From: Martinezella calliandrae
GTDB lineage: Bacteria > Pseudomonadota > Alphaproteobacteria > Rhizobiales > Rhizobiaceae
Direction: 5' to 3'
NCBI RefSeq assembly: GCF_030272695.1
Contig: NZ_JARFYN010000018.1
Span: 1 to 64,000, forward strand
DNA length: 64,000 bases
Shown here: positions 57,498 to 64,000 of the stretch, in pieces
How positions within the stretch are numbered: position 1 is the first letter of the stretch
How the letters are laid out: every line of letters begins with the position of its first letter
The notes under the pieces: generated by a model
Database searches by the model: none
Seen by the model: only the letters and a program-made list of their open reading frames with translations
Told to the model about the DNA's origin: nothing
Made by a program: the position numbers and the translations under genes

Positions 57498-58481
57498 TTA
57501 TTCGATGCCGAGATCCTTGCGGACCTTCTGATAATCGCCGCGCAGCGCCAGCGAACCGGAGGTCAGCGTCAGCTTCGGCGGTTCCTTGCCGTTGGCGATC
57601 CAGTCGTACATGTTGATCGCGGTTTCGTAGCCGTGACGCTTCGGCGAGATGATGACCGTGCCGAAGAAGCCAGTCGGCTGCGGCTTTTTGAACTCGTTGA
57701 TGGCCGAGTCTGCACCGCCGATACCGACGCCGATAACATTGGCGGCGGGGATACCGACCGATTCCGTTGCACGCACCGCGCCGAGCACCGCTTCGTCGTT
57801 GAGACCGAAAGCAACCCAATATTTCACGTCGGCATGTTTGTTGAGCACGGTGGTCGCTGCATTCAGCGCTGCTTCCGTGTCGGTCTTGGCCTGAGGCGCG
57901 TCATAGATGTTAGCGGCCGGGAAGCCGGCGCCCTTCAGCACCGAGATGGCGCCTTCGACGCGATCGACGGCGGTCGGAAGCTGATCGTAGGAAACACGAA
58001 TTGCGCCGACATTCTTCATGTCCCAGCCGCGCTTCTTGATTTCATCGACGATGGCCTGGCCGACGCTCTCGCCGATCTTGGTCGCGGAAATGCCCATATG
58101 CGGCACGTCTTCCAGCGGCTTGCCGTCTGCACTGACCAGACGGTCGTCAACCGTCATCAGTTTGAGCTGATTGGCGGCCGCCTTGGCGACGATGCCGGGG
58201 CCAAGCTTGACATCGGGCGTGCAGATGATGAAGCCTTGCGCTCCCTGGGCGCCGAGATTGTCGATTGCGGCCTGAACCTTTTCGCCGTCTTCCGCGCCGA
58301 TCTTGACGAGCGTGAAGCCCTTCTCTTTCGCGGCAGCGTCGGCAAACTTCCATTCGTCCTGGAACCAGGGTTCTTCCGGCTGCTTGACCACGAAGCCGAT
58401 TTTCACGTCTGCGGCGAAGGCCGAGGTGGCGGCGATGACCGCAACCGTACCAGCCAGAATAGCTGCTTTGAAAAAGCGCAT
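57498..58481 (-). CDS. araF: L-arabinose/D-galactose-type periplasmic binding protein
   Basis: 327 residues. Signal peptide at 1-23 (ending ATSAFA). The mature start VKIGFVVKQPEEPWFQDEWKFA and GFIICTPDVKLGPGIV match E. coli AraF, which binds L-arabinose and, almost as well, D-galactose and D-fucose. GGGAGAG precedes the ATG at 58481. First gene of the transporter unit, divergent from a FadR-type regulator and dgoD, which points to galactose or arabinose. Confidence 0.88.
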   Translation of the reverse strand: MRFFKAAILAGTVAVIAATSAFAADVKIGFVVKQPEEPWFQDEWKFADAAAKEKGFTLVKIGAEDGEKVQAAIDNLGAQGAQGFIICTPDVKLGPGIVAKAAANQLKLMTVDDRLVSADGKPLEDVPHMGISATKIGESVGQAIVDEIKKRGWDMKNVGAIRVSYDQLPTAVDRVEGAISVLKGAGFPAANIYDAPQAKTDTEAALNAATTVLNKHADVKYWVAFGLNDEAVLGAVRATESVGIPAANVIGVGIGGADSAINEFKKPQPTGFFGTVIISPKRHGYETAINMYDWIANGKEPPKLTLTSGSLALRGDYQKVRKDLGIE

Positions 58482-58547
58482 GATTCTCTCCCAAAAAATC
58501 CGAAGTGGAGCACCTGCCCTCCCAGGCAGTGTTCTTGAACTATGATA

Positions 58548-58584
58548 AATCATCATACCAGTCAATTGCCAATGTATGATGATT
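58548..58584. promoter_or_regulatory. Perfect inverted repeat between araF and the FadR-type regulator
   Basis: AATCATCATAC (58548-58558) and GTATGATGATT (58574-58584) are exact reverse complements with a 15-base spacer. The spacer holds TTGACT on the minus strand (58560-58565), a -35 for araF, and TTGCCA on the plus strand (58566-58571), a possible -35 for the regulator. A protein bound here could control both directions. Confidence 0.75.
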
Positions 58585-58704
58585 CGAATAATGTGACTTT
58601 TTGGAAGGATGGGCCGCCAAACGCCCCGAGGCTTATCGCCATGCGGAATGAATTCCGCTAAGCAGAGCCTCGGCCGCGCGGGAGAGCGACTGCGGAGAAG
58701 AAAA

Positions 58705-59472
58705 TTGGATTCGTTTGAACGGCAAGAACACAGGCTGAACGGGGCACCGGAGCGCCGCCCGCGCGTGCGCAAGAATGTCACTGCGGCGATCGCCGAGGAC
58801 ATCTGTTCCGAACGCTATCCCGCTGGCTCGGCCCTGCCGCGCGAAAACGACCTCTGCGACATTTACGGTGTCAGCCGCACCGTCATCCGCGAATCACTGA
58901 AGATCCTGGAATCAAAAGGGCTCGTGCGCGGCAAGCCGCGCATCGGCACCACCGTCTGCGACAAGGACGACTGGAATATCCTCGACCAGGACGTATTGGA
59001 GTGGATGGGCCCCTATATCGCCGAATTCGATATTCTCGGCTGTATCCTCGAGGCAAGGCGCACGATCGAACCGGTTGCCGCCGAATATGCCGCCGAGCGC
59101 GCCACGGCACAGGAGATTGCCGATCTCGACCGGGCCTGGCGGCAGATGCGAGATTCTGGCGACGATCCCGAAAGCTTCACCGAAGCCGACGTGATGTTTC
59201 ACACGGTGCTCTTGAACGCCAGCCACAACCAGGTGTTCCGCCGCCTTTCGAGCGCCATCCATGCCGGCCTGAAATATGCGTTGCATGCTTCGAATGTCGC
59301 CGTCGACAGCCGTGACGAGGCAATTGCCGTTCATGGTGACCTGGTGGAGGCGCTGCGCCTGCGCAACCGCACCGCCGCGCGAGACTGTGCCCATCGCATG
59401 CTCAACCTTGCCGCCCGCGACCTTGCCATCGCCGAAAAGGCGATCAGGCGGGCGGAGAAAAACAAAACCTGA
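58705..59472 (+). CDS. GntR-family (FadR subfamily) regulator
   Basis: 255 residues from TTG at 58705. The winged helix reads [20 protein letters not shown] and [17 protein letters not shown]. The C-terminal FCD domain carries the metal-binding acidic and histidine residues ([23 protein letters not shown]). GGAGAAG lies eight bases before the TTG. ATGs at 58609 and 58648 are alternatives but have poor sites. It probably senses galactonate or a related acid and governs araFGH-type genes and dgoD. Confidence 0.87.
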   Translation: MDSFERQEHRLNGAPERRPRVRKNVTAAIAEDICSERYPAGSALPRENDLCDIYGVSRTVIRESLKILESKGLVRGKPRIGTTVCDKDDWNILDQDVLEWMGPYIAEFDILGCILEARRTIEPVAAEYAAERATAQEIADLDRAWRQMRDSGDDPESFTEADVMFHTVLLNASHNQVFRRLSSAIHAGLKYALHASNVAVDSRDEAIAVHGDLVEALRLRNRTAARDCAHRMLNLAARDLAIAEKAIRRAEKNKT

Positions 59473-59534
59473 ATTCCCGAAATCCGCGGCCTGGCGCCGC
59501 TGATATGATCCCAAAGCCTAAACGGAAGCTTCCC

Positions 59535-60683
59535 ATGAAAATCACCAAATTGACGACCTATATCGTGCCGCCGCGCTGGATGTTCCTGAAGATCGAAACC
59601 GACGAAGGTATCACGGGTTGGGGCGAGCCGGTGGTCGAAGGCCGTGCATTGACCGTCCAGGCGGCCGTGCATGAGTTGGAAGACTATCTGATTGGAAAGG
59701 ACCCCTTCCTGATTGAGGACCACTGGACCGTCATGTACCGCGCCGGCTTCTATCGCGGCGGCGCTATCCACATGAGCGCACTCGCCGGCATCGACCAGGC
59801 GCTCTGGGACATCAAGGGCAAGGCGCTAGGCCAGCCCATCCATTCGCTGCTGGGCGGCCAGGTGCGCGACAAGATCAAGGTCTATTCCTGGATCGGCGGC
59901 GACCGCCCGTCCGACGTCGCCAACAACGCAAAGGATGTCGTTGCCCGCGGCTTCAAGGCGATCAAGCTCAACGGCTGCGAAGAAATGCAGATCGTCGATA
60001 CCTACGACAAGGTGGAAAAGGCTGTTGAAACCATCGCCACCATCCGCGAGGCGATCGGCCCCTATATCGGCATCGGCGTCGATTTCCATGGCCGCGTCCA
60101 TCGCCCAATGGCCAAGGTTCTCGCCAAGGAGCTCGAGCCCTACAAGCTGCTCTTCATCGAAGAGCCGGTGCTCTCCGAAAATCGCGAAGCCCTTAAGGAA
60201 ATCGCCAATCATGCCTCCACCCCGATCGCACTCGGCGAACGGCTGTATTCTCGCTGGGACTTCAAGTCGGTTCTGTCGGATGGCTATGTCGACATCCTGC
60301 AGCCCGATCTTTCCCATGCCGGCGGCATCACCGAATGCCGCAAGATCGCGGCCATGGCCGAAGCCTACGACGTGGCACTCGCGCCGCATTGCCCGCTTGG
60401 GCCTATCGCGCTTGCCGCCTGCCTGCAGGTCGACGCTGTCAGCTACAATGCCTTCATCCAGGAGCAGAGCCTCGGCATCCACTACAACAAGGGCAACGAC
60501 ATCCTCGACTACATCTCCAACAAGGAAGTATTCAAATACGCCGACGGCTTCGTCAGCATTCCGCAAGGCCCCGGCCTCGGCATCGAAGTGGATGAAGCCT
60601 ACGTCATCGAACGCGCCAAGGAAGGCCACCGCTGGCGCAACCCGGTCTGGCGTCATGAAGATGGCAGCGTGGCTGAGTGGTAA
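59535..60683 (+). CDS. dgoD: D-galactonate dehydratase
   Basis: 382 residues, the same length as E. coli DgoD. An enolase-superfamily enzyme turning D-galactonate into 2-keto-3-deoxy-galactonate. The metal ligands are in [20 protein letters not shown] and [12 protein letters not shown]; the catalytic His of [15 protein letters not shown] is present. It fits the De Ley-Doudoroff galactose route known in rhizobia; dgoK and dgoA are not in the window. GGAAGC precedes the ATG at 59535. Confidence 0.94.
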   Translation: MKITKLTTYIVPPRWMFLKIETDEGITGWGEPVVEGRALTVQAAVHELEDYLIGKDPFLIEDHWTVMYRAGFYRGGAIHMSALAGIDQALWDIKGKALGQPIHSLLGGQVRDKIKVYSWIGGDRPSDVANNAKDVVARGFKAIKLNGCEEMQIVDTYDKVEKAVETIATIREAIGPYIGIGVDFHGRVHRPMAKVLAKELEPYKLLFIEEPVLSENREALKEIANHASTPIALGERLYSRWDFKSVLSDGYVDILQPDLSHAGGITECRKIAAMAEAYDVALAPHCPLGPIALAACLQVDAVSYNAFIQEQSLGIHYNKGNDILDYISNKEVFKYADGFVSIPQGPGLGIEVDEAYVIERAKEGHRWRNPVWRHEDGSVAEW

Positions 60684-60705
60684 GAGCTCCCATCCGGTAA
60701 ACGAA

Positions 60706-60726
60706 GCGCCCCGAATTTCGGGGCGC
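60706..60726. terminator. Bidirectional terminator, dgoD / GMC gene
   Basis: GCGCCCCG (60706-60713) pairs with CGGGGCGC (60719-60726); GCTTTGCTCTT follows on the plus strand and TTCGTTT on the minus strand. It separates two convergent genes. Confidence 0.75.
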
Positions 60727-60735
60727 GCTTTGCTC

Positions 60736-62391
60736 TTAATGAACATCCGCCCGCGCTCGGGGCCGCGTATCGTTGCGCTCCCAGGAGAAAATTGTCGGCG
60801 GAAGGGGATCGCGGTCGCGGATAATATCCGCGCCTTTCTCGCCGACCATGATCGTCGGGCCGTTGGTATTGCAGGAGGGCACACGCGGCATGACGGAACT
60901 GTCGCAGACCCGCAGACCTTCGAGCCCCCGCACCCTCAGCTCGAGATCGACGACCGCCATGGGGTCCGTGCCCATCTTGCAGGTGCCAACGGGATGGTGG
61001 TCGGTCTTGGCGTTGGCGCAACCATAGTCGAACAGCTGTTCCTCCGTCTTGAGATTGCCGCCCGGCAGGCGTTCGGCGAGCACGAAAGGCTTCAGCGCAT
61101 CCTGGCGCATGATCTCGCGGGCGATCCGCAGACCTTCGAGCGACATCTTCACATCATGCGGATCACTCCAATAGTTCGGATCGATCAGCGGCGCGGCCGA
61201 TGGATCGCACGAGGAGAGGCGCACCGTGCCGCGCGAGCGCGGATGCAAATAAGCGGAATTCAACGTCACCCCGGCGTTCTTCAATCGCGCAACGCCGGCC
61301 TCGATGCCGGAGCCGAGGCCTAGATGGAACTGGATATCCGGCGAGCGGGCATCGGGATCGGCATACCAGAAGCCGCCGGTCTCGAAGAGCGACGAGGCAA
61401 CAGGACCGGAGCGGAACAGCACATATTGCAGTCCGGCCCAGAGCGTACGATGCAACTTGGCGACATTGTCGTAGGTGTGGTCGCCGGTGCATTCCGAGAT
61501 GACGAAGAGATCGAGGTGGTCCTGCAGATTGCCGCCGACGCCCGGCAAATCATGCACGACGGGCACGCCGACCGATGTCAGATGATCGGCCGGACCGATG
61601 CCTGATTGCAGCAGCAGCTTCGGCGAACCGATGGCGCCGGAGGAAACCAACACCTCCCGCTCCGCCCGGATGATATCGACGCCCTTGTCCGTCGCCACCT
61701 CGACGCCGACAGCACGGCGGCCTTCGATCACGATGCGCGCCACCCGCGCACTGGTACGGACCGTCAGGTTCTTCCGGTCTTTGATCGGCGAAAGATAGGC
61801 AAGCGAGGCCGACGACCGGCGGCGGTTGCGCTGCGTCAACTGATAGAAACCAACGCCCGCCTGCTGTCTGCCATTGAAATCGTGGTTATAGGGAATGCCG
61901 AGCTCCTGGCCGGCGCGGATATAGGCATCGCAGATCGGCAGCGTTGCCGCCGGCATGGAAACACCGAGCGGCCCGCCATAGGAATGATAGTCATCGGCGA
62001 AGCGCTGATTGTCCTCGGCACGCTTGAAATAGGGAAGCACGCTGCGATAGTCCCAGCCCTCGCAGCCATGTTCGCTTGCCCAGAGATCGTAGTCAGCGGC
62101 GTTGCCACGCGTATAAAGCTGCGCATTGATCGAGGAGCCGCCGCCGATCACCTTGGCCTGCGTATAGCGCAGCACGCGACCTTTCATATGCCTCTGCGGC
62201 ACAGTCTCCCAGCCCCAGCTGGCCACGCCTTTGGTCATCTTGGCAAAGCCGGCCGGCATGTGGAACAGGGGATTCCAATCACCACCGCCGGCTTCCAGCA
62301 GCAGGACTTTCACCGATGGGTCCTCGCTCAGACGGTTGGCGAGTACGCTGCCCGCTGGTCCGGCGCCGGTAATGATGTAGTCATATGTCAT
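60736..62391 (-). CDS. GMC-family alcohol/choline dehydrogenase-like flavoenzyme
   Basis: 551 residues. FAD binding begins IITGAGPAGSVLANRLSED. The GMC signatures GGGSSINAQLYTRG and SSGAIGSPKLLLQSGIG are clear. The active-site histidine is in HHPVGTCKMG and the C-terminus has CNTNGPTIMVGEKGADI. It oxidises an alcohol or polyol; the substrate is not known. GAGGAC precedes the ATG at 62391. The gene follows an SDR gene on the same strand, 32 bases apart. Confidence 0.9.
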   Translation of the reverse strand: MTYDYIITGAGPAGSVLANRLSEDPSVKVLLLEAGGGDWNPLFHMPAGFAKMTKGVASWGWETVPQRHMKGRVLRYTQAKVIGGGSSINAQLYTRGNAADYDLWASEHGCEGWDYRSVLPYFKRAEDNQRFADDYHSYGGPLGVSMPAATLPICDAYIRAGQELGIPYNHDFNGRQQAGVGFYQLTQRNRRRSSASLAYLSPIKDRKNLTVRTSARVARIVIEGRRAVGVEVATDKGVDIIRAEREVLVSSGAIGSPKLLLQSGIGPADHLTSVGVPVVHDLPGVGGNLQDHLDLFVISECTGDHTYDNVAKLHRTLWAGLQYVLFRSGPVASSLFETGGFWYADPDARSPDIQFHLGLGSGIEAGVARLKNAGVTLNSAYLHPRSRGTVRLSSCDPSAAPLIDPNYWSDPHDVKMSLEGLRIAREIMRQDALKPFVLAERLPGGNLKTEEQLFDYGCANAKTDHHPVGTCKMGTDPMAVVDLELRVRGLEGLRVCDSSVMPRVPSCNTNGPTIMVGEKGADIIRDRDPLPPTIFSWERNDTRPRARADVH

Positions 62392-62423
62392 TTCCAGTCC
62401 TCAGATTTATTATGGACGCCTGC

Positions 62424-63194
62424 TTAGAGCCGCCCGATCCCCAGTCCGCCATCCGCAGGGATCACCGACCCCGTGGCAAAGCCGAACCCCCCCTTGGCCA
62501 GCGCCGCAACGATACTGCCGACATCGCCCGCCTCTCCCCAGCGCTTCATCGGTACCAGCCCGCGTTCGATCAATGCGTCGTATTTCTCCGAGACCTGCGC
62601 CGTCATGTCGGTACGGATGATGCCGGGACGGACTTCGAAGACGGCGATGCCGGTCTCCGCCAGCCGCAGCGCCAGCCCTTGCGAGAAGGCCGAAAGGCCG
62701 GCCTTGCTGATGCAGTAGTCCAGCCGCTCCGGCGAGCTCAGCGCTGCCGAGACCGAAGTGATGTTGATCACCGAACGCGGCGCCAGCGACGTCTTCGCGG
62801 CGAGCATCGAACGGACTACCGCCTGCGTAAAAAACACTGTGCCACGCAGATTGACGTCGATGATCCGGTCGAAATTCTCCGGCGCCAGATCGAGAAAATC
62901 GCCGCGCGTCACGGCGCCGATGCCGGCATTGTTGACTAGGCAATCGATCTCGCCCAAAGCCGCCGAGATCGCATCGACCGTCGCCGCATGGGCGGAAAGC
63001 ACCGCGAGATCGCTTTGCCGGTAGATAGCCCGCCCGCCAGCCGCCTCCAGTTCCTCAAGCACCGCTGTAGGGGCTTCTTTCTCGATGCCGGTGATCGCCA
63101 GATCGAAACCACCCTTGGCCAACGCCCGCGCAATGCCAAGACCGATCCCCTTGCGGCCGCCGGTGACGACGGCGATCTGGCGCCTTGCCTTCAT
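62424..63194 (-). CDS. Short-chain dehydrogenase/reductase (FabG-like)
   Basis: 256 residues. The cofactor loop is VTGGRKGIGLGIA and the active site pairs S of NITSVSAAL with Y-X3-K in YCISKAGL. It resembles FabG-type dehydrogenases of sugar or ketone metabolism rather than true fatty acid synthesis enzymes. The ATG overlaps the stop of the upstream GMC gene by four bases, so they are cotranslated. Confidence 0.88.
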   Translation of the reverse strand: MKARRQIAVVTGGRKGIGLGIARALAKGGFDLAITGIEKEAPTAVLEELEAAGGRAIYRQSDLAVLSAHAATVDAISAALGEIDCLVNNAGIGAVTRGDFLDLAPENFDRIIDVNLRGTVFFTQAVVRSMLAAKTSLAPRSVINITSVSAALSSPERLDYCISKAGLSAFSQGLALRLAETGIAVFEVRPGIIRTDMTAQVSEKYDALIERGLVPMKRWGEAGDVGSIVAALAKGGFGFATGSVIPADGGLGIGRL

Positions 63195-64000
63195 GACCGA
63201 AGCTCCTCGCGCACGATATGGTCGGCGACGCGCAGCGCTTGCGCTGCCACAGTCAGCGCCGGATTCACCGCCGCCGAAGTCGGCAGGAAGCTGGCATCGA
63301 CAACGAAAAGATTGGGATGATCGAAGGCCCGGCAGAAGATGTCGAGCGGCGCGCTCGCGCCATCATTGCCGATCTTGACCGTGCCGCATTGATGCGATGG
63401 CGTGCGCTTGTCGAAGGGACGTGACAGCACAATCGGGAAGCCGGCCTTGCGCAGCACGGTCCTTAGCTTTTTCACCAGCTCCAGATGCGCCTGCCAGTTG
63501 GTGCGCGCCCATTGCAGCACGATGCGGTCGCCGTCGACCAAGATCCGGCTTTCCTGCGACGGCAGGTCCTCGCTCATCGCGTAGAAATCGATGGCGTGGG
63601 CCGATAGGCTGTTCAACAGCCATTCCGGCACGGTCGGCATATTCGCCTTAAGGATGGTGCCGGAAACACGCCCCAAAAGCTGCACATTGCCAAGCGGCGG
63701 GCCGCCTTCGCCATCCGAGAGATAGAAGTCGTTGAAGCCGAATGTCTTCTGATAGATGGAATCATTCCGGTACCAAGGAGAAATCGCCAGAACGGCGGAG
63801 GAGTTGTGGTTCATGAAGTTGCGGCCGACCTGATCGGAGCGGTTGGCGAGCCCGCGCGGATTAGCATCGTTGGCCGATCGTATTAATAGCACTGCCGACT
63901 GCACCGCACCCGCCGAAAGGATCACCAGTTTCGGCCGCACCACACGCGCCTCGCCATGGGTGGAATAATGCACTGCTGCAATCGCCCGGCCATCGCCGGC
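63191..64000 (-). CDS. GMC-family oxidoreductase, C-terminal part (runs off the window)
   Basis: At least 269 residues visible; the frame is open to base 64000, so the start and the FAD-binding N-terminus lie outside. Present are ILSAGAVQSAVLLIRSA, GRNFMNHNSS, the active-site histidine in PSHQCGTVKIG, and the end VVDASFLPTSAAVNPALTVA. It belongs to the glucose/gluconate-type GMC branch, different from the one at 60736. It heads the visible GMC-SDR-GMC operon; such a set suggests stepwise oxidation of a sugar or cyclitol. Confidence 0.88.
   Translation of the reverse strand, partial: AGDGRAIAAVHYSTHGEARVVRPKLVILSAGAVQSAVLLIRSANDANPRGLANRSDQVGRNFMNHNSSAVLAISPWYRNDSIYQKTFGFNDFYLSDGEGGPPLGNVQLLGRVSGTILKANMPTVPEWLLNSLSAHAIDFYAMSEDLPSQESRILVDGDRIVLQWARTNWQAHLELVKKLRTVLRKAGFPIVLSRPFDKRTPSHQCGTVKIGNDGASAPLDIFCRAFDHPNLFVVDASFLPTSAAVNPALTVAAQALRVADHIVREELRS

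Overview
The window looks like a piece of the main chromosome of a Rhizobiaceae bacterium, most probably genus Rhizobium. The evidence is GC-rich coding sequence, frequent ABC sugar transporters, the alphaproteobacterial run murA - DUF2948 - hisD - UPF0262 - low-Mr phosphatase - infA - maf - yacG - tRNA-Phe, a smoEFGK/mtlK polyol operon of the kind known from Sinorhizobium, and BA14K-like and other rhizobial proteins of unknown function. It holds about 60 protein genes, two tRNA genes, three gene remnants and many readable terminators and operators.

Layout. 1-5640: transaldolase, a SorC-type regulator, an Ada-like DNA alkyl transferase, a DUF2244 membrane protein head to head with endonuclease III (nth), and an EI24 membrane protein. 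5690-16626: a polyol island with an RpiR regulator facing an FGGY kinase, a HAD phosphatase, mtlK, smoK, smoG, smoF, smoE, a SorC regulator and a FucU-type mutarotase. A promoter with an overlapping palindrome can be read upstream of smoE. 16857-23335: a two-component pair, a ROK kinase overlapping cutC, a membrane-anchored unknown and a DHA2 exporter. 23348-28131: spoVR, yeaH and prkA, a stress-kinase operon. 28598-34669: the conserved housekeeping run listed above.

34824-39000 is the accessory part. A tRNA-Thr gene is followed by about 1.07 kb holding one 2-oxoglutarate/Fe(II) oxygenase gene and closed by an imperfect copy of the tRNA 3' end, which looks like an integration scar. A BA14K-like secreted protein, a stand-alone ddl and a small unknown follow. 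Then come two facing gene tails (AraC regulator and short-chain dehydrogenase) left by a deletion that removed both 5' ends.

39231-47528: a four-carbon acid sugar kinase, a CUT1 sugar ABC operon, two tandem VOC proteins with a MarR remnant, and an IclR regulator. The same TGAAC-N8-GTTCA palindrome lies upstream of the ABC operon and of iclR, which ties these units together. 47691-54758: a PPP-type phosphatase, an RND efflux pump with its adaptor and TetR repressor (with a readable operator), a four-helix membrane protein and an OsmC protein. 54952-60683: an arabinose/galactose-type ABC transporter divergent from a FadR-type regulator and galactonate dehydratase (dgoD), with a perfect 11-bp inverted repeat between them. 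60736-64000: a GMC oxidoreductase, an SDR and a second GMC oxidoreductase that runs off the window.

I do not see a clearly new molecular system such as a defence island, CRISPR array or secretion system. The most useful new observations are the tRNA-Thr islet, the deletion scar at 38797-38800, the shared IclR-type palindrome, and the readable operators of the smo, ara/dgo and RND units.
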